A stretch of DNA of 64,000 nucleotides, taken from Siderastrea siderea. Taxonomy: Eukaryota > Cnidaria > Anthozoa > Scleractinia > Rhizangiidae. The DNA is taken from positions 17,393,183 to 17,457,182 of the forward strand of contig OZ034972.1 in assembly GCA_964030785.1 (NCBI GenBank). Direction: 5' to 3'. The notes beneath the pieces were generated by a model. That model saw only the letters and a list, made by a program, of their open reading frames with translations, was not told the origin of the DNA and made no database searches. The position numbers were made by a program, and so were the translations under genes. Shown here one piece after another: positions 1 to 11,590 of the stretch (its first letter is position 1; every line of letters begins with the position of its first letter).

Positions 1-275
1 GCGCTCACCATTTGATCTTTTAGTTAGTCCTAATATAAACTTCCAAACAGTTTACAGGGGTAGCTTGTTTGGAATTTTCTTTGCCTATATGCAGCGATGT
101 TTGCAGGGGTAACTGTTCTGCTCCTCACAATAATCTGTATTCCTACACATCACTGCAGTAGCTTGCAGGGATAGCTGCTTGTCTTTCAGCTTTTTGTTGT
201 CCGTGTTCGTCCAGAGACTAGTCCCTGTTGTCAGTGCTAGGGTGGGGCTGCCCACTTTACCCAAGTGAGCTTTGC

Positions 276-517
276 CGGTTCATTGCCCTCACCTTTGATG
301 GGCGTAGCTTTTGTTTTATTGTGTCGTTAATTTTTGCAATGAATTTTGGAATATTAAAGCGGCTATGTGTTACTTGCACATAGCCAAAATTTATCCAGAC
401 AAAAGGTGTGTGTGTCTTTTCTTCTGGCCCATCAAACTGAGCTACCGCTGACAACAGTAATTAGCTCCGGTTAAATTTATTTGAGAAGACATGAACATTC
501 CAGATTGATAGCATAAA
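276..517 (+). repeat. Element A terminal repeat B1 (copy 0)
   Basis: This 242-bp segment recurs at 775-1015 in the same orientation. It starts at cggttcattgccctc and ends at gatagcataaa. It abuts A2 directly, as expected for the B1-A2 junction of split direct repeats. Confidence 0.85.
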
Positions 518-716
518 GGCATTATTGGCCTGACAATAAAAATTTTATGATATCCCTCGCTGTCATTGATTAACTTCAGTTTTAACACGTGAGGGAAGGA
601 CGATACTCTAAGGGTATCCTTGAATTGGTTAGTGGGTATACCCTCTAGACCTGTATGCCATGTGCTTCTAGCGATCTAGCCTCGAGCAATTTGTTGAGTT
701 TCAGAGCTACAATTTT
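518..716 (+). repeat. Element A terminal repeat A2 (copy 0)
   Basis: It starts at ggcattattggcctgac and matches the 5' repeat A1 of the other element A copies at 12642 and 33827. Confidence 0.85.
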
Positions 717-774
717 AACCCACCTCCTCCCACATTGTCCTTACCTCCCTCTGTCTCCTTATATGTTAGGGTTG

Positions 775-1015
775 CGGTTCATTGCCCTCACCTTTGATGG
801 GCGTAGCTTTTGTTTTATTGTATCGTTCATTTTTGCAATGAATTTTGGAATATTAAAGCGGCCATGTGTTGCTTGGACATAGCCAAATATTTATCCAGAC
901 AAAAGGTTCGTGTCTTTTCTTCTGGCCCATCAAACTGAGCTACCGCTGACAACAGTAACTAGCCCCTGTTAAATTTGTTTGAGAAGACATGAACATTCCA
1001 GAGGGATAGCATAAA
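775..1015 (+). repeat. Element A terminal repeat B2 (copy 0)
   Basis: This is a second copy of 276-517 and ends the element at gatagcataaa. The next bases, agctgttttg, are a normal satellite monomer. A 57-bp pyrimidine-rich spacer (717-774) separates it from A2. Confidence 0.85.
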
Positions 1016-1445
1016 AGCTGTTTTGTACAATCTCGTATACTTTGCTGAAAACCACTAAAAAGTAGTGTGCCCAGTGCAAAAACGACAAACCGTGCTGATC
1101 TCGGGTTGAAAACGCTGTCTTGTAAAAACTCGTGCACTTTGTTGAAAATCGCTCAAAATTCGTGCGCCCAGTGCAAAAATGCTAAAACGTGCTGGTCTCG
1201 GGTTGAAAACGCTGTTTAGCACAAATTTGTGCAATTTGCTAAAAATGGCTAAGAAAATGAACGTTCAGCGCGCAATTGACAAAACGTGCTAATCTCGGGG
1301 GCTGAAAACGCAGTTTTGGACAAACTCGTGCACTTTGCTGAAAATCGCTAACAAGTGAAGTGCCCATTGGGAAATTGACAAACATGCTGATCTCGGGCTG
1401 AAAATGCTGTTTTCTACAAACTCGTGCACTTTGCTGAAGGTCCCT
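1016..1445. repeat. 97-bp satellite, short block between element A and element B
   Basis: About 4.4 diverged monomers of the 97-bp satellite lie between the right end of element A and the left end of element B. The block matches 19203-19632 closely. The monomer is recognised by the ordered motifs acgtgctgatctcgg, gctgttttgtacaaactcg, cactttgctgaaaa and gcccagtgcgaaaatgac. Confidence 0.9.
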
Positions 1446-1556
1446 GAATGTTCCCAACCCACGAGAAACAAGAACACAACAATGATATGTGGGTAAGGGG
1501 TTAGGAATGAAGTGCTCCAATAGCAGGCGAGTGGAACTAAATGCCATCAATAAATG

Positions 1557-2127
1557 TTCCCCCGGTAGGACAAATAATTTGCTATAGCCAAAACAGGGCA
1601 GACCCTCTGGTCAGTCTTTCCAATAACAATAGTCTGACCCGAACGAAATGGGTCGGTTTCGGATATTTTTATCCTAACTGACATATGTTCAGGGTTTTGA
1701 AAACTGGGGAAAAAGGTTATATACATGAATAGGGTGAGTTGCAGGTCATTCCTCCCAAGCGGATGAAACCAAAAAAGGCTAAGGTCATGGCTGCCCATAC
1801 CATAATAGAGTCATAGTTAGTGGTGGTTGGGATTGCAAGAAGTTGGAAGAACAATTTCAGGTGGTTTATTGTAATAGGGAGTCGAATGCGGGTAGAATCG
1901 CCCTGGGAACGCTTGATGCCGTGGCAAATCAACTGCAGGCGCAAGAATGTCTTAAGGTCCAGGTCATAGCCTGAGCGGATATGCAGGTGTCTAACTGCAG
2001 CCAGGTAGCCCTTGATGGATGAGTGTTTAATTGTTTTGGCTAAATATGCAACATACTGAATCAGAGTCTCTTCATTGGTTGGCAAATGAGTTGACTTGTG
2101 TGGGCTGTGGAGGGTGTAAAAGTCCAA
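1557..2127 (-). pseudogene. Tyrosine recombinase remnant of element B copy 1
   Basis: The N-terminal half matches the intact 293-residue recombinase of copy 2, up to the first catalytic arginine region (FFGFIRLGGMT here, FFGFLRLVEMT in copy 2). A 22-bp deletion near 1717 then breaks the frame. The middle part continues in another frame to the 662-bp deletion at about 1556/1557. The HxxR box, the tryptophan and the tyrosine nucleophile are therefore absent. The intact enzyme would cut and join DNA during integration of the circular cDNA. This copy cannot encode it. Confidence 0.8.
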
Positions 2128-2206
2128 AAATCTTCGTTCACCAGATGTGTATGTTTGTTTAGTAGAGGCAGCAACAGAGAGACTTAAGTAATGTGGATGT
2201 CGGCAT

Positions 2207-4004
2207 TCAGATCACCAACATTGCCGGGGGTATGGGACATGGGGCTGGGTCTGCATGAGGGGCCAGTCTGTGAAATCGATCCATCTGAAATCGAGAAAGG
2301 GAATCCGCGCTTTCATTTGTCTTGCCTTCAATGTGTTCTGCCCTTGGATAGAAGTTATGTCTTAAAGTTAAGAGGGTAAAATGGCGAACGAGGTCCATCA
2401 CCCTAGGAATGTGGGATCGTTTAGAGTTTACTATACTGACAACCGATTTGTTGTCACAATAGAAAACAATACGCTTATTAGCGAACTCATCCCCCCATAG
2501 GTAGCATGCTACCACCAAGGCAAATAACTCTTGCCAGGCAATGCTTATACCAGGAGCATTGAGCTGGTGGTGAGTCTCCCACCTACCCTGAAACTGTTTC
2601 TGACCTAATATCCCACCGTACCCAAGTGTACCTGAGGCATCGGTATGGAGTTCTCAGGAGTCGGAGTCTAGCCATGAAGTAGGGAGGAAAATCCCGGCCC
2701 CATTCCAAGTGCGAATAAACTATTGCCACATAGTAAGATCCTTGAAGAAACCCTTGCTTAATTTAATGTGGTGGTAAGCTTTAGCGACTTTACAAGTTAG
2801 CTCAAACATGTGCTGTAGAAAGGGTCTCCCATGGGTAAAAACTCTGCACGCAAAGTTCAAAGTCCCAATGAGTGATTGTAACTCCATTAGGATGCATGTC
2901 CTTTTTGTTTGAAAGAGGGCAAGGGAGGCCTGTATCCGTTCTACCTAATCTGCTGGGAGTCTGGCCTCAATGCGGACGGTGTCCAGGATAATTCCTATGA
3001 ACTCAAGGATAGTAGAAGGGCCCTCTGTTTTGTTGGCTGCAATGGGGATACCCAGATTCCTAAAGGTCAAGAGCATGCCTATTCAAGCTCTGCTGGCATA
3101 GCAAATTTAGAGGAGGGGAGGATGAGGCTGGTTCGATGATCAAGAAATCATCGAGGATATGACAAACAAATGAAACCAGGCATTGATTGAGGAGGATCCA
3201 CTCTATCGCATCAGACAGTAAATTGAACAGGAAAGGGGCACTCCTGAAGCCAAAGGGAAGGACTTTGTCATAGTAGTAGCTACCCTCCCAATACATGCGG
3301 AATAGCTCATAATCTGAAGGCCCAAGAGGGATGAGGCGAAACGCTGACTCGATGTCTGTCTTCGCAAGAAAGGACCCTTGGCCGAGGCTCAAAATCCCTT
3401 GGATTGCATTGTCGATTGTTATCTACTGAAGGCTGAAATCCTCCTGGGAGATTGCAGAGTTGATACTCGTCTCTCCAGATTTTGGGAAAGATAAGTGAAA
3501 GATGGTCCCAAACTTAGTAGAATGTTTTTTGGGGACCGATCCGATGGGAGACACCTGGAAATTGGGCAGTAGTGGGCTGGGGAAAGGTCCCGCAACTCGC
3601 CCCAGGGCCACTTCCCTGGAAAGGTTTTCTGAAACAGTATTTGGTTGAGAAAGGGCAGTGGGCAGATTCCTAGAGAATCTAGCAACACGTCTCCCAGTAA
3701 AACCCACATCGGCCCCATACCTAAGATTGTTACACAATTTCGAGACAAATTCCTGATCAGGATGATTAGTCAATGTTTCCTCAAGTCGTCGTACAATAAT
3801 AGGGGTCGGGAGGGGACAAGTAGTGTTCTCACTTTCGATGAGAGGAACTTGACTTTGAGTTTCCATGGTCATTATCTCTATTTCTCCCCCCTTCCCCCTC
3901 TGGTTGCCGGACAGGGTGGGTCGGGTAGTCAACCCTTGGGTGCGATCCACTACATTTGTTACATACATGTCTGAAATAGCAGGGGTCGCTATTACATGTG
4001 CCAC
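2207..4004 (-). pseudogene. Reverse transcriptase-RNase H (pol) of element B copy 1, broken
   Basis: The RT part runs from an N-terminal region (PIGSVPKKHSTKF) through the palm (FLAKTDIESAFR) to the catalytic ILDD box. RNase H follows, with HTDAS, WQELFAL, YCDNKS and ESADSLSR carrying its acidic residues. In-frame stops lie at 3423-3425 (just before TIDNAI), 2945-2947, 2720-2722 and 2654-2656. One extra base near 3099 shifts the frame after ILDD. The stops at 3423, 2720 and 2654 are present in all three B copies. The pol frame is +1 relative to gag and overlaps its 3' end. No protease or DDE integrase is visible, as expected for a YR element. Confidence 0.8.
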
Positions 4005-5010
4005 TCATATTGTAAAAGTTGCATGTGCCTCTGTTTGCGCCCCCTGTTGAAGAGACACTTCGCTGGGGTCCATTGGAAAAAAGCGGATACTCTTCTTTGA
4101 GTATCGCTGGTGACACAGTAGAAATGGTTAACCAAAGCTGAGTGTCAACCACTGACCAATTAATAGACTTATTTACACTAGCTTTCTGGCGAAACTTAAA
4201 ATCATAAGATGCCCATCCTAACCCTTTGTGCACACGGGCTGCATATCTAATCAAACTAACGTATTGCAAGAGTTCCTGCGATCTTGTTGGGAACTTGTCG
4301 ATTAGTACACTCATATAGGAGGTAAAAGCAGTGGTCCACTGTTCAATATCGGTGATTGAGGTGGAGGCTGTCGGCTTCGATTTCTTCGACACCTTAACAA
4401 CTTAGTTCTCTAAAGATAGGACAAGATTATCATCCTCATCGTGCAGCGACAGGTTCTTAGGAAGTAGTTTTGAAAGATCAAAAAACTCACCACTTTGGAT
4501 GTCTTTGATGTACTGTCCTGGGATGTCTTGGAAGGGCGATGCGAAGTTTACCGCCGCAATGGTCGTGGGAACTGTCGTTTCGGGCGCTGTGCCAGGCACA
4601 AGCGAAGCGGGCCTTTGGGCAAGAAGGCTCGACGAAGCACTCACAGCGGCCCTAGCCGCCTCGGTCGCTATTTCCCTGGCAGATTGTTTCACAGCGTCCA
4701 CAATTAATTGTTGGATCGTCTGCATCTGGCCGTCTGTAAACGCAGGGCGCTCTTGCCTTTGTGCCGCCGTTTCGTTGTTGTTTGGAGCTGCTGGTTCATG
4801 TTCATTGATGTTGTGAACCTGAGTTGGTGGTGGATTGTTCAGCTCCCGGAGCCGGCGTTCGAGAGTCTTTCGGACTCCTGTCGATGGTTTCCCATGTTGA
4901 ACGCAAAGAGAGCTAAGGTCGGCGATGGATAGGGCTCCAAACACGGTCGGCTCAATATTCGGTTGTGCGCTTGGGCGGGAAGTCGACAGGCGTGCTCGTG
5001 GTGGCATCAT
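3829..5010 (-). pseudogene. Gag of element B copy 1, one nonsense codon
   Basis: This matches the open 391-residue gag of copy 3. The first ATG pair is at 5010/5007. A TAA at 4402-4404 splits it into 202 and 187 residues; copy 3 has a sense codon there. The N-terminus (about residues 26-56) resembles a SAP DNA-binding helix-turn-helix, with a final RKTLERRLREL helix. The C-terminal part has a CCCH-type finger followed by a knuckle. The last knuckle ligand is Tyr (HPRVDY), whereas copy 3 has Cys. Gag would package the element RNA. Confidence 0.75.
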
Positions 5011-5353
5011 TTGAAGTCCTGAAACTTAAAATCGCCTCACAGGATCGTCTCACAGGATAGGGAAACCGTCTCAGAAGAGAGCGAAGAAACAAGCTGAAAA
5101 TACAGTTTGCTAGCTCGCAGCGAAGGAATGAATGAACACACAACTCGTGCACGATGCCTGGGGATCGATTGACAGTGAAATACCAGCCAATTCTGATTGG
5201 CTCAGCGTACAGTTTGCGTTACTAATGCATGTGATCACACTAAACTTTGGACTTTGAAACCCTACCCTCTACCTTATAGCAAGTCACACAACCAGCACGT
5301 AATCACTCATGGTTGTCCCATTAACTTAAATTATGAGGACAGAAATTGGTCTT
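5011..5353 (-). promoter_or_regulatory. 5' leader of element B copy 1
   Basis: This noncoding region lies upstream of gag. It contains an inverted CCAAT pair at 5185-5202 (agccaat, 4-nt spacer, attggct), a typical NF-Y type promoter motif. Promoter activity is inferred from the motif only. I found no copy of this leader at the 3' end of the element. Confidence 0.45.
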
Positions 5354-8300
5354 CAAAATTGGTGCGCCCAGTGCGAAAATGACAAAACGTACTCATCTCG
5401 GGTTGAAAACGCTGTTTTGGACAAACTCGCGCACTTTGCTCAAAACCACTAAAAAGTGTTGTGCCCAGTGCCAAAATGAGAAAACGTGCTGATCTCGCGC
5501 TGGAAACGCAGTTTTGAACAAACTCGTGTACTTTGCTGAAAATTGCTAAAAAGTGGTGCACTCAGTTTGAAAATGACGAAACGTGCTGATCTCAGACTGA
5601 AAACGCTGTTTTGTACAAAGTTGAGCACTTTGCTGAAAACCGCTAAAAAGTTGGTGCCCGGTGCGAAAATGGGAAAACGTGCTTCTCTCGGACTGAAAAC
5701 GCTGTTTTGTACAAACTTGTGTACTTTGCTCATAACTGCTAAAAAGTAGTGTGCGCAGTGCGAAAATGACAAAAGGTGCTGATCTCGGTGGCTGAAAATG
5801 CTCCTTTGGACAATCTGATCCACTTTGCTGAAAGTCGCTGAAAATTGATGCCCCGATGGGAAAATGACAAAACGTGTTGATCACGAACTGAAAAGGCTGT
5901 TTTGCACAAAATCGTGCACTTTGCTAAAAATGGCCAAGAAGTGGTGCGTCCAGTGCGGAATTGATAAAACGTGCTGATCACAGCCTGAAAACACAGTTTT
6001 GAACAAACCCGTGCACTTTGCAAAAAATTGCTAAAAAGGAGTGTGCCCGGTGCGAAAATAACAAAACGTGCTGATCTCGGGCTGAAAACCCTGTTTTGTA
6101 CAAACTCGCGCACTTTGCTCAAAAGAGCTAAAAAGTGTTGTACCCAGTGTGAAAATAAAAAAAACGTCGTGATCTCGCGCTGAAAACGCTTATTTGTACA
6201 AACTTGTGTACTTTGCTGAAAATCGCTAAAAAGTGGTCAGCCTAATGCGAAAATGACGAGGCGTGCTGATCTCGGGCTGAAACTGCTGTTTTGTGCAAAC
6301 TCGCGCACTTTGCTAAAAACCGGTAACAAGTGGTGGACCCAGTGCAAAAATGACGAAACGTGCTGATCTCCGGATGAAAACGCTGTTTTGTACAAACTCG
6401 TGCACTTTGCTGAAAATCATCGAAACGTGGAACGCCCAGTGTTAAAATGACAAAACGTGGTGATCTTGGACTGAAAACGCTGTTTTGTACTTTATACAAA
6501 CGTATGCACTTTGCTGAGAATCACTCAAAATTGGTGCAACCAGTGGGAAAATAACAAAACGTGCTGATCTCGGGTTGGAAACGCTGTTTTGCACAAACCA
6601 TGCACTTTGCTACAAATGGCTTAGAAGTTGTGCGCCCAGTGTGGAATCGACGAAACGTGCTGATCTCTGGGGCTAAAAACGCTGTTTTGGACAAACTCGT
6701 GCACTTTGCTAATAATGGCTAAGAAGTGGTGCAGCCAGTGCAGAATCTACAAAACGTGCTCATCTTGGGCTGAAAACGCTGTTTTATACAAAGTCGCGCA
6801 GTTACCTGAAAACCCCTAAAAAGTGGTGCAAAAATGACAAAACGTGCTGATTTTGCGCTGAAAACGCTGTTTTGTACAATCTCGTGCACTTTGCTAAAAA
6901 TGACTTAAAAGTAGTGCGTCCAGTTCGAAAATGACAAATTGTGCTCATCTCGGGCTGAAAACGCTGTTTTGTACAAACTCGTGTACTTTGCTGAAAACCA
7001 CTAAAGAGTAGTGTACCCATAGCAAAAATGAGAAAATGGGTGATCACGGGCTGAAAACGCTGTTTCCCACAAAATCGTGCATTTTGCTTAAAATAGCTAA
7101 GAAGTGGTGCACCCAGTGCGGAATCAACAAAACGTGCTAATCTCGGGCTGAAAACGCTGTTCTGTATAAACTCGCGCAAAACGTGCTGATTTCGCGCTGG
7201 AAACACTGTTTTCTACAAACTCGTGTACTTTCCTAAAAACGCTAAGAAGTGGTGCACCCAGTGCAAAAATGCCAAACCGTGCTAATCTCGGGCTAAAAAC
7301 ACTGTTTTCTACAAACTCTTGCCCTTTGGTGAAAACCGTGAAAAAGCTGTGCGCCCTATGCAAAAATGACAAAACGTGCTTATCTCAAGCTGAAAACGCT
7401 GTTTTGTACACACTGTGCTCTTTGCTAAAAATTGCCAAAAAGTAGTGCCCGCAGTGCAAAAATGACAAAACGTGCTGATCTCGGGTTGAAAACGCTGTTT
7501 TGTACAAACTCGTATACTTGGCTAAAAACCGCTAAAAACTGTTGTACCCAGTGCAAAATTGAAAAAATGTGCTGATCTCGCGCTGGAAACGTTGTTTTGT
7601 ACAAACTCGTGTACTTTGCTGAATAGTGCTAAAGGGTGGTGCACCTAGTTCGAAAGTAACGAAACGTGCTGATCTCGGGCTGAAAACGCTGTATTGTACA
7701 AAGTCGCGTACTTTGGTCAAAACTGCTAAAAAGTGTTGTGCCCAGTGCGAAAATGACAAAACGTGCTAATCTCGCGCTGGATACGCTGTTTTGTACAAGC
7801 TCGTGTACTTTGACTTAAAATCGCTAAAAACTGGTGAATCCAGTGCAAAAATGACGAAACGTGCTCATCTTGGGCTGGAAACCCTGTTTTGTACAAACTC
7901 GTGTACTTTGCTAAGAAACCGCTAAGAAGTGTTGTGCCCAGTGCAGAATTGACAAAACGTGCTGATCTCGTGCTGGAAACGCTGTTTTTTACAAACTCGT
8001 TTAGTTTGCTAAAACTGGCTAAAATTGGTGCACTCAGTGCAGAAGTGACAAAACGTGCTGATCTCGGTTTGAAAATGCTGTTTTGTACAAACTTTAGCAC
8101 TTTGCTGAAAACAGCTAAAAACTGTTTTGCCCAGTGCGAAAATGACAAAAGGTTCTGATCTCGGTCTGAAAACGCTGTTTTGTAGAAACTAGCACACTTT
8201 GCTCAAAACAGGTAAAAAGTGTTGTGCCCTGTGCGAAAATGACAAAACGTGCTGACGTCGCGCCGGAAACGCTGTTTTGTACAAAGTCGTGCACTTTGCT

Positions 8301-10261
8301 GAAACTCGCTAAAAAGGGGTACGCCCAGTGCAAAAATGACAAAACGTGCTCATTGCGGGCTGAAAACGATGTTTTTTACAAACTCATGTACTTTGCTGAA
8401 AACTGCTAAAAAGTAGTTTGCCCAAAGCGAAAATGTCAAAGCGTGCTGATGTCCGGATCAAAACACTGTCTTGTACAAACTCGTGCACTTTTGCCGAAAA
8501 CGTGGTACATCCAGTGTTAAAATGACAAAACGTGGTGATCTTAGGATGAAAACGCTGTGTTGTACTTTGTACAAACGCATGCACTTTCCTAAAAATCGCT
8601 CAAAATTAGTCAACCAGTGCAAAAATGACAAAACGTGCTGATCTCGGCTTGGAAACGTTGTTTTGCACAAACGTTTGAACTTTGCTAAGAATGGGTAAGA
8701 AGCTGTGCGCCCAGTGCAGAATTGACAAAATGAGCTGATGTCGGGGGCTGAAAACGCTCTTTTGGACAAACTCGTGCAATTTGCTAAAAATGGCTAAGAA
8801 GTGCTGCACCCAGTGCCGAAGTGCCAAAACAGGCTGATCTCGAGCTGAAAACAGTGTTTTGTACAAACTCGTGCACTTTGCTGAAAACCGTCAAAAAGTG
8901 GTGCGCCCTGTGCGAAAATGACAAAACGTGCTCATCTCTGGGGCCAAAAACGCTGTTTGGACAAACTCACGCACTTTGCTAAAAATCGCTAAACCGTGAT
9001 GTGCCCGGTGCGAAAATGACAAAACATGCTGATCTCAGGCTGAAAATGCTGTTTTGTACAAACTCGTTCACTTTGCTAAAAATTGCAAAAAGGTAGTGCG
9101 TCCAGTACCAAAATGACAAAACGGGCTCATCTCGCGCTGAAAACGCTGTTTTGTACAAACTCGTGTACTTTGCTGAAAATGCTAACAAGTGCTGCATCCA
9201 GTGCAAAAATGACAAAACGTGCTAATCTTGGGCTGAAAACGCTGTTTTGTACAAACTTGTGTACTTTGCTGAAAACGCTAACGAGTGGCGTACTCAGGGC
9301 GAAAATAAAAAAAAAAGGTTCTGATCTCGGGCGCTGAAAACGCTGATTTGCACAAACTCGTGCGCTTTGCTGAAAATAACTCAAAATTGGTGTGCCCAGT
9401 CCGAAAATGACAAAACGTGCTGATCTCGGGCTGACAACGCTGCTTTGTACCAAACTCGTGCACTTTGCTAAAAATAGCTAAAACGTGGTGCACCCAGTGC
9501 AAAAATGACAAAACGTGCTGATCTCGGGCTGGAAACGCTGTTTTCCACAAACTCGTACACTTTGCTAAGAATTGCTAAAAAGTAGTGTGTACTGTGCGAA
9601 AATGACAAAACCTGCTAATCTCGGGCTGAAAACGTAGTTTCGTACAAACTCATGCACGTTGCTTAAAATTGCTATAAAGTAGTGCGCCCAGTGCAAAAAT
9701 GACAAAACGTGCTGTTTTCGGGCTGAAAACTTCTTTTTCGTACAAGCTCGAGCACTTCGCTGAAACTCGCTAAAAAGTGGTGCAGGCAGTGTCAAAATGA
9801 TAAAACGGGGTGATTTGGGGCTAAAAATGCTGTTATGTACATTGTACAAACTTGCACACTTTGCTGAAAACCGCTAAAATTGGTGTGCTCATTGTAAAAA
9901 TGACGAAACGTGCTGATCTCGCGCCGGAAGTGCAGTTTTGTACAAACTCCTGTACTTTGATAGAAACCGCTAAAAAGTTGTGTGCCCAGTGCGAAAATGA
10001 GAAAACTTGCTGATCTCGGGCTGAAAACGCTGTTTCGCACAAACTTGTGGCACTTTGCTAAAAATGGCTAAGAAGTGGCGCACCTAGTGCGAAAATTACA
10101 AAACGTGCTATTCTCGGACAAAAACCGCTGTTTTGGACAAACTCGAGTACTTTGCTAAAAATCGCCAAACAGTAGTGTGGCCAGTGCGAAAAGGACAAAA
10201 CGTGCTGATCTCGGGCTGAAAACGGTGTTTTGTATAAACTCGCGCACTTTGCTCAAAAGAG

Positions 10262-10400
10262 CTAAAAAGTGGTGCGCCCAGTGAGAAAATGACAAAACGT
10301 GCTCAACTCTGGCTGAAAAAGCTGTTTTGTACAATCTCGTGTACTTTGCTGAAAACCACTAAGAAGTAGTCTGCCCAGTGGGAAAACAACAAAGCGTGCT
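10262..10400 (+). other. Unoccupied satellite paralogue of the element A insertion site
   Basis: The monomer run ctcaactctggctgaaaaa|gctgttttgtacaatctcg is uninterrupted here at 10320/10321. The left flank of element A copy 1 (ending 12641) and its right flank (from 19203) match the two halves, including the unusual gctgtcttgtaaa of the next monomer. A second such site lies at about 31480-31560. This fixes the element ends and shows no target-site duplication. Confidence 0.8.
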
Positions 10401-11400
10401 GATCTCGGGTTGGAAACGCTGTCTTGTAAAACCTCGTGCACTTTTCTGAATATCGCTAAAACGTGGTACGCCCAGTGTGAAAATGACAAAACGTGGTGAT
10501 GCTGGGCTCAAAACGCTGTTTTGATACTTTGTACAAACTTGTGCACTTTGCTGAAAATCGCTCAAAATTCGTGCGCCCAGTGCGAAAATGCTAAAACGTG
10601 CTGATCTCAGGCTAAAAACGCTGTTTTGAATAAACTTGTGCACTTTGCTAAAAAAGTTAAAAAGTGGTGTGCCCAGTGCAAAAAATGACAAATCGTGCTG
10701 ATCCCGGGTTGGAAACGCTGATTTGTATAAACCCTTGCAATTTGCTAAAAATTGCTAAAAAGTAGTGTGCCTAGTGGGGAATCGACAAAACGCGCTGATC
10801 TCGCGCTGGAAACGCTGTTTAGTACAAACTCGTGTACTTTAGTAAAAATCGCTAAAAAGTAGTGCACCCAGTGCAAAAATGAGAAAACGCGGTGATCTCG
10901 GGCTAAGAACGCTGTTATGTACAAACTCGTGGACTTTGGTGAAAACGCTAACAAGTGGTGCACCCAGTTCGAAAATAACAAAAGGTGCTGATCTCGGGGG
11001 CTGAAAACACTGTTTTGCACAAACTCGTGCAATTTGCTAAAAATGGCTAAGAAAATGTGCGTTCAGTGCGCAATTGACAAAACGTGCTGATCTCGTGGGC
11101 TGAAAACGCAGTTTTGGACAAACTGGTACACTTTCCTAAATGTGGCTAAGAAAAGTTGCACCCAGTGCGGAAGTGACAAAACGTGCTAATCTTGGGTTGA
11201 AAACACTGTTTTGTACAAACTCGTGCACTTTGCTGAAAATCGCTAACAAGTAAAGTGCCCATTGGGAAATTCAGAAAACATGCTGATCTCGGGCTGAAAA
11301 TGCTGTTTTGTAAAAACTCGTGCACTTTGCTAAAAATTGCTAAAAAGTAGTGCGCCTAGTGCGAAAATGACAAAACGTGCTGCGCTCGGCCTTTTTGTAA

Positions 11401-11590
11401 AAACTCGTGTACTTTGCTGAAAGTCCCTCAAAATTTGTGCACCCAGTGAGAAAATGACAAAACTACCTGATTTTCGACTGAAAATCCTGGTTTGAACAAA
11501 CTCGTACACTTTGCTAAAAATGGCTAAGAAGTGCGGAATCGACCAAACGTGGTGATCTCCCGCTGACGACACTGTTTTGTACAAACAGAT
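11401..11590 (+). other. Unoccupied satellite paralogue of the element B insertion site
   Basis: The run tgctgaaagtccct|caaaatttgtgc at 11428/11429 is uninterrupted. The following monomers (cccagtgagaaaatgac, then ctggtttgaacaaactcg, then gtggtgatctcccgctgac) match the right flank of element B copies 2 and 3. The preceding tgctgaa-gtccct matches the left flank. A second site lies at about 32595-32640. Confidence 0.75.

Larger units (their letters stand above)
1..1015 (+). mobile_element. 3' end of element A (Ngaro-like YR retrotransposon), copy 0, cut by window edge
   Basis: This stretch is nearly identical to 18188-19202, the end of element A copy 1, at a constant offset of 18187. It holds the last part of the 3' noncoding region (1-275) and the B1-A2-B2 terminal repeat block (276-1015). 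It carries no coding sequence. The left part of the element lies outside the window. Satellite resumes at 1016 with no target duplication visible. Small open frames at 257-454 and 655-882 lie inside the terminal repeats and recur with them, so I do not regard them as genes. Confidence 0.85.
1446..5353 (-). mobile_element. Element B copy 1 (YR retrotransposon), internally deleted
   Basis: The element lies on the minus strand, with gag at the right and recombinase at the left. Edges are set by the return of satellite: tttgctgaaggtccct precedes 1446 and caaaattggtgcgccc follows 5353. It is 3908 bp long against 4592 bp for copy 2, because 662 bp (equivalent of about 19744-20405) and a further 22 bp near 1717 are missing. 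The large deletion removes most of the 3' noncoding region and the catalytic end of the recombinase. Gag and pol carry nonsense mutations, most shared with copy 2. It cannot move by itself. Confidence 0.85.

Noticed and set aside
257..454. Open frames inside the element A terminal repeats (also 655-882 and copies at 18444, 18842, 38605, 38817, 39099 and 39311)
   Set aside because: They lie in noncoding terminal repeats, match no motif, use alternative start codons in part, and persist only because the repeats are recent copies.
2191..2379. Plus-strand frames over element B (for example 2191-2379, 3645-3974, 4499-4816 and their copies)
   Set aside because: They are antisense shadows of the RNase H, pol and gag frames on the minus strand.
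3423..3425. Programmed UAG readthrough in element B pol
   Set aside because: The codon is conserved in three copies, but these copies are segmental duplicates of one insertion, and two further stops are shared. Decay is the simpler explanation; see the finding for the test.
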